From assembly GCA_028689635.1 (NCBI GenBank), contig JAQVCU010000018.1:1-36943 (forward strand): a stretch of 36,943 bases of DNA. Reading direction: 5' to 3'. The position numbers were made by a program, and so were the translations under genes. Shown piece after piece: positions 1-8,515 of this stretch. The notes under the pieces were generated by a model. The model had not been told where the DNA came from, made no database searches, and was given only the letters and a program-made list of their open reading frames with translations. The stretch is from Oscillospiraceae bacterium. GTDB taxonomy: Bacteria > Bacillota > Clostridia > Oscillospirales > Ruminococcaceae. Numbering within the stretch: the stretch's first letter is position 1; each line of letters begins with the position of its first letter.

Positions 1-79
1 CCCCTCCTTCCTGATACCAGGCGCAGCGCTCCAGGATCAGATCCGGGGCTCCCTTTACAAAAACCATTCTTTCTCCCCC
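1..79. repeat. 79-bp direct repeat, copy at window edge
   Basis: Bases 1-79 are identical to 420-498 (constant offset 419), and the match ends abruptly at 80/499. The internal copy encodes the KGAPD region of the P-type ATPase in frame. The edge copy lies downstream of the ATPase's last normal residues and in another frame, so it creates the premature stop. The copy may extend beyond the left edge. It is either a real recombination junction or an assembly end-artefact. Confidence 0.95.
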
Positions 80-1815
80 TCCTCCATATGATCCAGCTCC
101 CCGCCGGTGACCACCCGGGCCCCGGGGCGAAGGATATGCAGCTGCGAGGCCACTGCCGCCGCGGTGGCTTTGTGATCCCCGGTGATCATCACCGGACGTA
201 TTCCGGCCCGGCGGCATTGCTCCACCGCGGCAAAGGCCTCCTTTCGCGGCGGATCCATCATTCCGGCAAGGCCCAAAAACACAAGCTCCCGCTCCTGTGC
301 CTTTTCTTCCTGCCCCAGCGGTTTCCAGGCAAAGGCCAGCACCCGCAGGGCCCGGCCCGCCATCTCCTCGTTGGTCTTTTCCGCCCGGCGGCGGGCCTCC
401 GGCGTCATCAGCCGCCTTTCCCCTCCTTCCTGATACCAGGCGCAGCGCTCCAGGATCAGATCCGGGGCTCCCTTTACAAAAACCATTCTTTCTCCCCCGC
501 GCCCCTCCACCGTTACGCTCATCCGCTTTCGGGTAGAGTCAAAGGGGATCTCGCCGATCCGCCGGTATCGATCCGCCAAGCCCTGGGCTGTCATCTGCGC
601 TTTGGCGGCCATGATCAGCAGCGCCGTCTCCGTCGGTTCCCCTCGGGTCTGCCAGCTGGAGGAGGAACGGTTTTGGGCGCGGTCGCGGCCAAAATCCGTC
701 ATGTCCTCCAACAGCACGGCGTTGTTGCAGCACACCGCCGCCGTAAAGAGCTTTTCCACTTCTTCCATGGAGGAAATCGCCGTCCGCCGTCCCTCTTCCA
801 GCAGCTCCCCTCCTTTTTCGCTGCCGTTTCCGGTAACGGTCAGGCGATGCACCGGGGTGACCACCTCGCAGACCGTCATTCGGTTTTCTGTCAGCGTTCC
901 CGTTTTATCGGAGCAGATGACCCCTGCGCAGCCCATGGTCTCCACCGCGGGCAGGCGGCGGATCAGGGCGCCGCGCCGCAGCATCCGCGAAACTGCCAGG
1001 GCCAGGGCGATGGTCACCACTGCGGGCAGCCCCTCCGGGATGGCCGCCACCGCCAGAGAGATGCCGGTAAGCAGCATGTCAAATATCTTCTCCCCCCGCA
1101 GGACGCCGGCGGCAGCCACCGCCCCGCAAACGGCCAGGCACCCGGCCCCAATAAATTTTCCCAGCCCGGCCAGCTTTTGCTGCAGCGGCGTTTTTTCTTC
1201 TTCGATATCGCTGAGCATCCCCGCTACCTTTCCCATGTCGGTAGCCATGCCCGTCTCGGTCACCACGGCGCGTCCGCGGCCTTTCACCACCGTGGTGCCC
1301 ATATACACCCGGCCCTCGCCCGCGCTTTTCCCCACCGGGGCCGATTCTCCGCTTAGCATGGATTCATCGGCCTGCAGCAGGCTCTCCTCCAGCACCCGGG
1401 CGTCGGCCGCCACACGGTCGCCCGCCTCCAACAACAAAACACCCCCCGGCACCACCTGCGCCGCCGGGATCTCGGCGGGCACGCCGTCCCGCAGTACCCG
1501 CGCCCCAGGGGCCGCCAGCTCCTTAAGGGCCTCCAGAGTGCGTTCGGTGTGGTACTCCTGAAAAAATCCCAGCAGCCCGTTGACCAGCACGATCACCACA
1601 ATGGTCAGCGCCTCCAGGGTCTCCCCCATAAAGACCGAGACCACCGTGGCCGCCAGTAGGATCAGGATCATAAAATCCCGAAACTGATTGGCCAGTATTT
1701 TGAGCGGATGGACTTTTTTTCCCTCCTGAAGCAGGTTTTCCCCATGCTCAAACAGCCTTTTTTCCGCCTGTGCGGTGGTCAGCCCCTGCTCCTCCCGGTG
1801 CTCCCTCTGCGCCAT
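55..1815 (-). CDS. Cation-transporting P-type ATPase (Ca2+ type), truncated at C-terminus
   Basis: A P2-type cation pump of the cytoplasmic membrane; Ca2+ is the likeliest substrate by resemblance to bacterial SERCA-like pumps. Visible in order: N-terminal cation-ATPase domain (1-45), two membrane segments (about 46-86), actuator domain with SGES (155-158), membrane segments 3-4 with PEGLP (260-264), the phosphorylation site SDKTGTLTEN with Asp303, the nucleotide domain with KGAPD (448-452), and MITGD (543-547). The reading frame then runs into the repeated 79 bp and stops at residue 586. Family members have roughly 870-900 residues, so the GDGxND hinge and the last membrane helices are missing. 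Normal sequence ends near base 80. The start ATG at 1815 follows a purine-rich GGGGGAGG site. As written it cannot pump; I think an edge artefact is likelier than a real truncation. Confidence 0.9.
   Translation of the reverse strand: MAQREHREEQGLTTAQAEKRLFEHGENLLQEGKKVHPLKILANQFRDFMILILLAATVVSVFMGETLEALTIVVIVLVNGLLGFFQEYHTERTLEALKELAAPGARVLRDGVPAEIPAAQVVPGGVLLLEAGDRVAADARVLEESLLQADESMLSGESAPVGKSAGEGRVYMGTTVVKGRGRAVVTETGMATDMGKVAGMLSDIEEEKTPLQQKLAGLGKFIGAGCLAVCGAVAAAGVLRGEKIFDMLLTGISLAVAAIPEGLPAVVTIALALAVSRMLRRGALIRRLPAVETMGCAGVICSDKTGTLTENRMTVCEVVTPVHRLTVTGNGSEKGGELLEEGRRTAISSMEEVEKLFTAAVCCNNAVLLEDMTDFGRDRAQNRSSSSWQTRGEPTETALLIMAAKAQMTAQGLADRYRRIGEIPFDSTRKRMSVTVEGRGGERMVFVKGAPDLILERCAWYQEGGERRLMTPEARRRAEKTNEEMAGRALRVLAFAWKPLGQEEKAQERELVFLGLAGMMDPPRKEAFAAVEQCRRAGIRPVMITGDHKATAAAVASQLHILRPGARVVTGGELDHMEEGEKEWFL
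420..498. repeat. 79-bp direct repeat, internal copy
   Basis: This is the partner of 1-79. It lies inside the intact part of the ATPase gene and encodes the nucleotide-binding KGAPD motif in the correct frame, so it is presumably the original copy. Confidence 0.95.
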
Positions 1816-1929
1816 TTTCTTTCCTCCCCCGCCTGCCGTTTTATGGTTTGGCTCTTTTCCGGCCCACGTCTCACTGTCATATCTATTCCCGGCACGTCCT
1901 CTTTATTCCCGCAAAAATCCCCGCCACCC

Positions 1930-1958
1930 TTTACCGGGGCGGGTTTTCGTTGTACAAT
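1930..1958 (+). promoter_or_regulatory. Promoter for sbcDC
   Basis: The -35 is TTTACC (1930-1935) and the -10 is TACAAT (1953-1958), with a 17-bp spacer, 37 bp before the sbcD start. A GC-rich CCCCG/CGGGG hairpin overlaps it. The -35 match is only moderate. Confidence 0.55.
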
Positions 1959-1995
1959 AAAACCAGGATATCCCTCTTTGGAAAGGAGCCTTCGC

Positions 1996-3132
1996 GTGAA
2001 ATTCATCCACACCTCCGATTGGCACATCGGCCGGGTCATGAACGATTTTTCCCTGTTGGAGGATCAGCGTTTCCTGCTTTGCCAGCTGGAAGCGCTGCTT
2101 GTGCGGGAGCGTCCGGACGCCCTTGTCGTGGCCGGGGATCTTTACGACCGCTCTGTCCCGCCCGCCGACGCCGTGGCCCTTCTTGGGGGCTTTCTCAGCC
2201 GCGTCGCCGGGGAAATGTCCATCCCCGTATTGGCGGTAAGCGGGAACCACGACAGCGCCCAGCGCCTTGCCTTCGGCTCCTCCCTGCTGCAGCGCTCCGG
2301 GCTGTATTTGGAGGGGATCTATCGAAAAGATATCGCCCGGGTGACCCTGCAAGACGAGTTGGGCCCCGTCCATTTTTATCTGCTCCCCTATCTGGAGCCC
2401 GCCCTGGTGCGGGCGGATTTCCCCGAAGAAAAGATAAAAAGCTATGACGACGCCTTCCGCCTGGTGATCCAGCATAACCTTCCGGCCATCCCGGCAGAAG
2501 ATCGCTGCGTGCTGGTCACCCACGGCTTCTTTTCTTATTTAAGAGATCCGGATTCCATCGTCTGCAGCGAATCGGAAGTTTCCCTGGGCGGGGGGGATCT
2601 TATCGACGCCCGCCACATGGATCTGTTTGATTACGCGGCCCTGGGACACATCCACCGCCCTCAGTGGGTAAGGGAGCCCCGCATGCGCTACAGCGGTTCT
2701 CTGTATAAATATTCCGTCTCCGAGGCGGAAAATCAAAAATCCCTCACCGCGGTGGAACTGCGGGCCAAGGGGGAAGTCTCCGTCTCCTTTCCCGTCCTTC
2801 CCGTCCTTCGGGATCTGCGGGTGCTCTCCGGAAGCTTTGACGAGCTTTCCCATGGCTCCCCCGGCGCAAAGGACGCGGAGGATTATATCTTTGCCCGCCT
2901 TTCCGACCAGATGCTGATCCCCGGGGCCATGGCCCGCCTGCGCAGCGTCTATCCCAATATTTTAGGCCTTTCCCTCTCCCGCTCCGGCAGCGGAGCCGGC
3001 CTTTCCCAAAGTTTTCGCACCAAATCCCCGGAGGAACTGTTTCAGGATTTTTACCGGGAGGTGTTGGGGGAAACGCCCTCTGCACAGCAGATGGAGGAAT
3101 TCCTCTCCGTGTTAAAGGAGGTGTCCCCATGA
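1996..3132 (+). CDS. sbcD: Exonuclease subunit SbcD (Mre11 family)
   Basis: Nuclease subunit of the SbcCD complex, which opens hairpins and trims blocked DNA ends in the cytoplasm using two Mn2+ ions. The calcineurin-like phosphoesterase motifs are clear: HTSDWHIGR near the N-terminus, GDLYDR, SGNHDS, THGFF and GHIHRPQ. A C-terminal capping domain follows. I choose GTG at 1996 because GAAAGGAG lies 8 bp upstream and homologues begin with K-F-I-H-T-S-D-W-H. The open frame extends back to 1708 but that part has no homology and overlaps the ATPase gene. The product is 378 residues, normal for the family. The stop overlaps the sbcC start (ATGA), so the pair is translationally coupled. A 7-G run near 2590 is in frame. 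Confidence 0.96.
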   Translation: MKFIHTSDWHIGRVMNDFSLLEDQRFLLCQLEALLVRERPDALVVAGDLYDRSVPPADAVALLGGFLSRVAGEMSIPVLAVSGNHDSAQRLAFGSSLLQRSGLYLEGIYRKDIARVTLQDELGPVHFYLLPYLEPALVRADFPEEKIKSYDDAFRLVIQHNLPAIPAEDRCVLVTHGFFSYLRDPDSIVCSESEVSLGGGDLIDARHMDLFDYAALGHIHRPQWVREPRMRYSGSLYKYSVSEAENQKSLTAVELRAKGEVSVSFPVLPVLRDLRVLSGSFDELSHGSPGAKDAEDYIFARLSDQMLIPGAMARLRSVYPNILGLSLSRSGSGAGLSQSFRTKSPEELFQDFYREVLGETPSAQQMEEFLSVLKEVSP

Positions 3133-6101
3133 GGCCATGCCATTTGACCATCACCGCCTTCGGCCCGTTTCCCGACCGGCAGGAGATCGACTTCGACAGC
3201 TTTTCCGGCCAGAACATTTTTCTCGTCTCCGGCCCCACCGGCGGCGGCAAGACCACGGTTTTCGACGCCATCTGCTTTGCCCTTTACGGCGAGGCCAGCG
3301 GGGCCCGGCGGCAAAACGAAAACTTCAAAAGCGATTTTGCCCCCGATGACGCCACCTGCTCCGTGGAGTTTTCCTTCACCCTGCGCGGCAAGGCGTTTTC
3401 CATTCTCCGTTCCCCGCGGCAGACCCGTCTGAATCGCCGCGGCGTCTATGCCGTGCTCCCGCCCAAAGCGGAGCTCACCCTCCCCTGCGGCGACGTCATT
3501 GCCGGCGTCAAGGAGGTAAACGCCCGGGTCGTGGAGATCCTGGGCCTGGAAGCCGTGCAGTTTAAACAGACCGCCATGCTGGCCCAGGGGGAATTTCAGC
3601 GTTTTCTCACCGCCGGAAGCGGCGAAAAGCAGGAGATCTTCCGCCGCATTTTCGATACGGGCCTGTTCGACTTGATCGCCCAGAAAATGGCCGACCGGGC
3701 GCAGATGGCCCAAACAGAGCTGGCCCACTCCCGCGCCCGGCTGGATCTGCTGGCCCGCTCCCTGGAGCTTTCCGACCCCCAATGGAACGAACTGCTCTCT
3801 GCGCCCTACCCGGATTACGACGCCGCCGCCCGCCGTCTTTCCGCCCTTTTGGAAGAATCGGCTGCCTTATCGGATTCCCTTGCCGCCAAAGCCGCCGAAA
3901 CCGAACGCGCCCGCGCCCTTCTTTCCCTGGAAGAGCGCCGCGCCAACAACCGGCGTTTGGAACAGCTGTCGCAGCTGCGATCCCGCCAGGCGGCCCTGGC
4001 ACAAAACGCCCCGGAATACGAGGCCCTGGGGCATCAGCTGAAGGAACTTTCTGCGGCTGCCGCCCTGGAGGACAGCTGGAGCGCCCTCTCCCGGGCCAAA
4101 CGGCAGGCCCAGCAGGCCAAGGAAGAAGCCCAAGGCGCAGAAAGCGCCCTGCAGGAGGCCTCCGACGCCCTGAAAAAGCTGCAAAGCGCCCTTCCCGCCG
4201 AGGAACAGGTCGTCGCTCAGCGCCGCGCCCTGATCCGCCAGGCGGAGGAACTTGCCCGGCGCCAGGAGCGGGCCCAGTCGCTCGCGGCGGCCCGGGCAGA
4301 GCTCTCGGCCCGGGCCGCCGAGCGGGATCGCTGTCAGAAGAACCTGCGCGCCTTTTTGCTGCTGGAACAGCGCGCACAGCTGCGGGAAGATCGATCCGCC
4401 ATGGATGAGCTGGGGCGGCTGCTGCAGTCCCTCAGCGCCTGTGAGGAGCATTACCAGCGCCTTTTGCAGGAAAGCCGTGGCGCCAAAGCGGAATACGATG
4501 ACGCCCACCACCGGTTTTTTGCTCAACAAGCGGGCTTGCTGGCTGTCTCCCTCTCCCCCGGGCAGCCCTGCCCGGTCTGCGGCTCCGCCGAGCATCCTTC
4601 CCCGGCGCCTGTGCCAAGCTCCGCCCTATCCCGGGAGGAACTGGAACGTCTCCAAAGCCGTGCGGAGGCCCTTTCCACCGAGCTTTCCGCCCAGCGGGAA
4701 GCCTTTGGGACAGCCTTCGGCCGCTGGTCCCTGCTTCGGCCCGGCTCCCCTTTGGAAAGCGCACCGGAGCGTTGGAGCTGGCAGGTTTTCCGGGAGGAAG
4801 AACAGGCTCTTGAAGAGGAAAAAGGCCTGCTGCAAAAACAGCTTTTTGAGGTTGAAGCGGCTTTTTCCGCCCTCTGCCCCGGCCAGGATCCAGACGACCC
4901 GCGCTGCCGGGACAAATCTTCCCGAACTGCCCTGTCGGAAAACATTTCCCGTACCCTCAGCCGCCTGGAGCAGGAGATGGGCGAGCTCTCCGGAAAGATC
5001 GGCCAGCTTTTGCAGGACGCGCCGGAAGAGGACGGAGACGCCTCAAAGGCCGCCCAGGAAGCCGCCTTGGCCCTAAAAGCCTTTGAAAATTCTCTCGCCG
5101 CCTCCGCCCGGGAGCTTTCCTCCCGGCGCAGCGCTTTTGACCGCGCCCAGGAGACCCATCGCCTGGCCATACAGCTTTGGCAGCAGCGAGGGCGGGAGGC
5201 CGAAGAGCTTCAGACGGAATTTGACCGCCGCCTTGCCCAAAGCGCGCTGGCGCAGGAGGATTTTTTTGCCGCCCTGCCCCGGCTCTCCTCCCTGCCGCAA
5301 TTGCAAAAAAGCTGGAAGGACTATCAGAACAGCCTGCGGGATACCGCCGCCGCCATTGAAGCCTGCGCCGCCCTGCTCACCGGGGATTCCCCGGCGGACT
5401 TAAAAGCACTGGAGGCCCAGGACGCCCAGTACAAGGCCGCCCTCGACGGTTTTTTACAGCAAAACGCAGCCCTGAAGGCCCGTTTTGCCTTTCAAAGCGG
5501 CCAGCTGGCTCAGATGCGGCAGGAGCTTGCCCGCGCCGAAGTTTTAGAAGCGGACAACAGCCGCCTGAGCCTGCTGGCCGGCCTTACCGGCGGCATGAAT
5601 CCCCGCCGCCTTTCCTTCGAACGCTATGTCCTCGCTTTTTATTTTGACAACATCATCGCCGCCGCCAACCTTCGCCTGGCCTCCATGACCGGCGGGCGCT
5701 ATTCCCTGCAGCGAAAGGAAGAAAAAGAGAAGTTCGGCCGGGCCTCCGGATTGGATCTGGTCATCGCCGACAGCTACAGCGGCAAGCTGCGGGAAGTCTC
5801 CACCCTCTCCGGCGGCGAGAGTTTTCAGACCTCCCTGGCCCTGGCTCTCAGCCTGGCCGACGTGGTACAGGCCTATTCCGGCGGCGTCAGCATCGAGACC
5901 ATGTTCATTGACGAGGGCTTTGGCTCGCTGGATCCCCAGGCGCTGGAGAGCGCTGTCTCTGTCCTGATGTCCCTGAAAAACGACGGGCGGCTGGTGGGGG
6001 TCATTTCCCACGTCGCCGAGCTTAAAGAGTGGATCCCCGCAAAAATCGTGGTAACCGCCGGGCGGGATGGGAGCCGCCTATCCGTCGCTTCCCCTTCGTG
6101 A
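3129..6101 (+). CDS. sbcC: ATPase subunit SbcC (Rad50 family)
   Basis: SMC-like ATPase partner of SbcD, driving ATP-dependent processing of hairpins and protein-blocked ends. Walker A GPTGGGKT is at 35-42. A long coiled coil of Ala, Glu, Gln, Arg and Leu runs from about 190 to 770. It is broken by the zinc hook CPVC at 481-484, where two molecules dimerise. The ABC signature LSGGES ends at residue 898 and Walker B is MFIDEG at 925-930 followed by the D-loop. At 990 residues it is close to the usual 1000-1050. It overlaps sbcD by 4 bp and must share its promoter. No strong terminator follows; a tiny GACG/CGTC hairpin with TTTT near 6108-6123 is the only candidate. Confidence 0.96.
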   Translation: MRPCHLTITAFGPFPDRQEIDFDSFSGQNIFLVSGPTGGGKTTVFDAICFALYGEASGARRQNENFKSDFAPDDATCSVEFSFTLRGKAFSILRSPRQTRLNRRGVYAVLPPKAELTLPCGDVIAGVKEVNARVVEILGLEAVQFKQTAMLAQGEFQRFLTAGSGEKQEIFRRIFDTGLFDLIAQKMADRAQMAQTELAHSRARLDLLARSLELSDPQWNELLSAPYPDYDAAARRLSALLEESAALSDSLAAKAAETERARALLSLEERRANNRRLEQLSQLRSRQAALAQNAPEYEALGHQLKELSAAAALEDSWSALSRAKRQAQQAKEEAQGAESALQEASDALKKLQSALPAEEQVVAQRRALIRQAEELARRQERAQSLAAARAELSARAAERDRCQKNLRAFLLLEQRAQLREDRSAMDELGRLLQSLSACEEHYQRLLQESRGAKAEYDDAHHRFFAQQAGLLAVSLSPGQPCPVCGSAEHPSPAPVPSSALSREELERLQSRAEALSTELSAQREAFGTAFGRWSLLRPGSPLESAPERWSWQVFREEEQALEEEKGLLQKQLFEVEAAFSALCPGQDPDDPRCRDKSSRTALSENISRTLSRLEQEMGELSGKIGQLLQDAPEEDGDASKAAQEAALALKAFENSLAASARELSSRRSAFDRAQETHRLAIQLWQQRGREAEELQTEFDRRLAQSALAQEDFFAALPRLSSLPQLQKSWKDYQNSLRDTAAAIEACAALLTGDSPADLKALEAQDAQYKAALDGFLQQNAALKARFAFQSGQLAQMRQELARAEVLEADNSRLSLLAGLTGGMNPRRLSFERYVLAFYFDNIIAAANLRLASMTGGRYSLQRKEEKEKFGRASGLDLVIADSYSGKLREVSTLSGGESFQTSLALALSLADVVQAYSGGVSIETMFIDEGFGSLDPQALESAVSVLMSLKNDGRLVGVISHVAELKEWIPAKIVVTAGRDGSRLSVASPS

Positions 6102-6187
6102 CCGCGGGGACGGGGCGTCTTTTCCGCCTTTCGCCCTTTCATCATACTGCCGCGGGCCATGCCCGCCACAAAAAGGAGTGTTTACTT

Positions 6188-7198
6188 ATGGCAAAGATCT
6201 CTTTTGGGTCTACCGGCATCACCGTCGAAAAAAATGGTTTTGGCGCTCTTCCCCTGCAGCGTATCCCGGTTGAGGAAGCCGCCGCCCTTATGCGCCGCGC
6301 CTTTGAGGGCGGCATGGAGTTTTTCGATACCGCCCGCGCCTATTCCGACAGCGAAATCAAAATGGGCCTTGCCTTTGAAGGGGTCCGCCGCCAGGTGGTC
6401 ATCGCCACCAAGACCCACGCCAAAACCGGCGACGTTCTTCGCCAGCATTTGGAACAAAGCCTGCAAAACCTCAAAACCGACTACATCGACCTTTATCAGT
6501 TTCACAACCCTTCCGCCGTGCCGCGCCCCGGCGACGGCAGCGGCCTGTACGAGGCGGCTTTAAAAGCCAAGGAAGAAGGGCTCATCCGTCATATCGGCAT
6601 CACCAATCACAACCTTTCCGTTGCAAAGGAGGCCATTGAAAGCGGCCTTTTCGAAAGCCTGCAGTTCCCTTTCAACTATCTCTCCTCTTCCCAGGAGCTG
6701 GAGCTGCCCTCCCTCTGCGCCCAAAAGGGCATGGGGTTCATCGCCATGAAAGCCATGTCCGGAGGCCTGTTCCAAAACGGGCGCGCCAGCTTTACCCACA
6801 TCGCTTCCTTCCCCAACGTCATCCCCATTTGGGGGATCCAGCGGCAGAGCGAGCTGGACGAATTTTTGTCCCTGATGAAGGCGCCGCCCACGATGGACGA
6901 AGAAATAGCGGCGGTGATCGAAGCGGATAAAACCTCCCTGCAGGGGGAATTCTGCCGCGGCTGTGGCTACTGCATGCCCTGTCCCGTGGGGATCGAGATC
7001 AACAACGCCGCCCGTATGTCCCTGATGCTGCGCCGGGCCGTCACCGCCCAGTGGACTTCGCCGGAATGGCAGGAAAAAATGAAAAAAATCGAAAATTGCC
7101 TGAACTGCGGCGCCTGCGCCAGCAAATGTCCCTACCACCTCAACACCCCGGAGCTGCTGCGCAAAAACTACGAAGATTATAAAACCTTCCTCAAATAA
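6188..7198 (+). CDS. Aldo/keto reductase with ferredoxin-type Fe-S C-terminus
   Basis: Predicted cytoplasmic oxidoreductase of the clostridial Fe-S aldo/keto reductase group; the substrate is unknown. The N-terminal TIM barrel carries the catalytic motif FFDTARAY (Asp47, Tyr52), the expected Lys in ATKTH, and the barrel-end motif RHIGITNHN. The C-terminus has two Cys groups: C256-x2-C259-x2-C262-x2-C265-P, and C304-x2-C307-x2-C310-x3-C314-P. These look like ligands for one or two [4Fe-4S] clusters, as in the electron-transfer subgroup of this family. I choose ATG 6188 because AAAGGAG lies about 9 bp upstream; the frame is open back to 6029 but that part overlaps sbcC. Product 336 residues. 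No separate promoter is obvious, so it may be read through from sbcDC. Confidence 0.9.
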   Translation: MAKISFGSTGITVEKNGFGALPLQRIPVEEAAALMRRAFEGGMEFFDTARAYSDSEIKMGLAFEGVRRQVVIATKTHAKTGDVLRQHLEQSLQNLKTDYIDLYQFHNPSAVPRPGDGSGLYEAALKAKEEGLIRHIGITNHNLSVAKEAIESGLFESLQFPFNYLSSSQELELPSLCAQKGMGFIAMKAMSGGLFQNGRASFTHIASFPNVIPIWGIQRQSELDEFLSLMKAPPTMDEEIAAVIEADKTSLQGEFCRGCGYCMPCPVGIEINNAARMSLMLRRAVTAQWTSPEWQEKMKKIENCLNCGACASKCPYHLNTPELLRKNYEDYKTFLK

Positions 7199-7214
7199 CG
7201 GTTTCCGGCGCTCG

Positions 7215-7252
7215 AAAAAAGCGGCCCCACGCAAAAATGGGGCCGCTTTTTT
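7215..7252 (+). terminator. Rho-independent terminator after aldo/keto reductase
   Basis: A perfect 9-bp stem GCGGCCCCA / TGGGGCCGC around an 8-nt loop is flanked by A6 on the left and T6 on the right, so it could work in both directions. Confidence 0.92.
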
Positions 7253-7253
7253 C

Positions 7254-7282
7254 TTGCTTTTTTTCAATTGGGCGGCTATAAT
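7254..7282 (+). promoter_or_regulatory. Promoter for EamA transporter
   Basis: TTGCTT (7254-7259), a 17-bp spacer and a consensus TATAAT (7277-7282), directly after the preceding terminator. Confidence 0.75.
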
Positions 7283-7328
7283 CAGTGTGTTTGATTTGTC
7301 CTGTATCTTATTATTTTGGAGGCCCCCT

Positions 7329-8228
7329 ATGAAAGCTTTTGGTTCCAAACCGCTCACCAAAAACCAGGCGCTTGTCGCCATTCTGGTTTGCAGCGTGATG
7401 TGGAGCACCAGCGGCCTGCTCATCAAACTTGTCCCCTGGAGCGGCATGGCCATCGCCGGAGTGCGCAGCCTCATCTCCTCCCTGGTGGTGCTGGTCTATA
7501 TCAAGATCCTGGGCATACGGCTCACCATCAACCGCTTTACCCTTTTAAGCGCGGTGATGCTGTGCTGCTGCCTCACCCTTTTCGTCAGTTCCAACAAGCT
7601 CACCACCTCCGCCAATGCCATCGTCCTGCAGTACTGCGCCCCCATTTTCATCATCCTCATCAACGCCGTGTTTTTCCATCTTCGCCCCCGCCGCAAGGAT
7701 ATTGCCGTAGTGGTGGTGGCCCTGACCGGGATCTCCCTGTTCTTCCTCGATCAGCTTAAGATGGACAGCAGCTTTATGCTGGGCAACCTTATGGCTCTGG
7801 TCAGCGGTGTGTTTATGGCGGCCTTTTATATCAGCGGCAGCCATTCCCCCTCCCTTTCTGAAAACATCAGCGCCATTTTGATGGGCCAGTTCTTTACCTT
7901 TTTGGTCTCCATCCCCTTCCTGGTGATGGATCCTCCCGTCCCCACTGTCGCTTCTGTGGGCACCATTTTGTTCCTGGGCATCTTTCAGCTTGGTATCCCT
8001 TATATTCTCTACGGCGTGGCCATCAAATCCATAGACGCTCTTACCTGCTCCATGATCTCGATCGTCGAGCCCATCCTAAACCCGATCTGGACGCTGATCT
8101 TCCTGCAGGAGGCCCCGGCCCCCCTGTCTATCGTAGGCGCTGTCATCGTTTTGGCGGGTATTACCCTCTGGTCGGTGGACGACGCCCGGCGGGCGCACAA
8201 AAGCGGCGCGGAGGAGCTCCCCCGCTGA
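7329..8228 (+). CDS. EamA/DMT-family membrane exporter
   Basis: Drug/metabolite transporter superfamily protein, predicted to export a small metabolite or amino acid across the cytoplasmic membrane; the substrate cannot be read from sequence. It has about ten hydrophobic segments in two EamA repeats. The first repeat shows the usual WSTSGLLIK region and the second ends in SIVEPILNPIWTLIFLQE followed by a last helix, both typical. ATG 7329 has GGAGG 6 bp upstream and follows its own promoter; the open frame begins earlier at 7254, which overlaps the promoter. Product 299 residues, the standard length. It stands alone between two terminators. Confidence 0.9.
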   Translation: MKAFGSKPLTKNQALVAILVCSVMWSTSGLLIKLVPWSGMAIAGVRSLISSLVVLVYIKILGIRLTINRFTLLSAVMLCCCLTLFVSSNKLTTSANAIVLQYCAPIFIILINAVFFHLRPRRKDIAVVVVALTGISLFFLDQLKMDSSFMLGNLMALVSGVFMAAFYISGSHSPSLSENISAILMGQFFTFLVSIPFLVMDPPVPTVASVGTILFLGIFQLGIPYILYGVAIKSIDALTCSMISIVEPILNPIWTLIFLQEAPAPLSIVGAVIVLAGITLWSVDDARRAHKSGAEELPR

Positions 8229-8256
8229 AAGCCTGATCCATTGCTGTTCCAAAAAG

Positions 8257-8288
8257 CGGCGGCCAGCTGATGCTGGCCGCCGTCTTTT
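8257..8288. terminator. Bidirectional terminator between EamA gene and lipoprotein operon
   Basis: An 11-bp stem (8257-8267 with 8272-8282) around the loop TGAT is followed by TCTTTT on the plus strand and a T5 run on the minus strand. It ends the EamA gene and is the first plausible terminator met by the minus-strand lipoprotein operon. Confidence 0.82.
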
Positions 8289-8515
8289 GATTTTCCCCCC
8301 TCGTCGGGAACAGTCTCCCCCGCTTTGGGTATCCCGCAAATCCATGCAGGCTGTCGCCCCCTCCCCTCCGAAAGGGCAGGGGATGACATGCTTTTTTGTT
8401 ATGGCCCGACCGGCAGCGTAAAAAACGCTGTCCGGCGCAAAGGCGTCGCCATCGAGACAGCCGATGACGCCGCCGTCGTTATCCTGCGCCCTGCCCGGCC
8501 TCAGGCCCTTCGCAG
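8289..8515. other. Intergenic stretch, no gene recognised
   Basis: The 227 bp between the terminator and the end of the minus-strand lipoprotein gene hold short open frames without recognisable products. A hairpin (8410-8435, CCGGCAGCGT with ACGCTGTCCGG around an A-rich loop) has no T tract. The C- and G-rich blocks near 8360-8385 look like a degenerate intergenic repeat, but no second copy is in the window. Confidence 0.5.

Noticed and set aside
88..1561. Overlapping plus-strand frames opposite the P-type ATPase
   Set aside because: No domain or start site is visible, and the minus strand carries the DKTGTLTEN and KGAPD motifs.
1708..1995. N-terminal extension of sbcD
   Set aside because: It overlaps the divergent ATPase gene and the promoter, and shows no SbcD homology. 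The GTG at 1996 has a good RBS and the family N-terminus.
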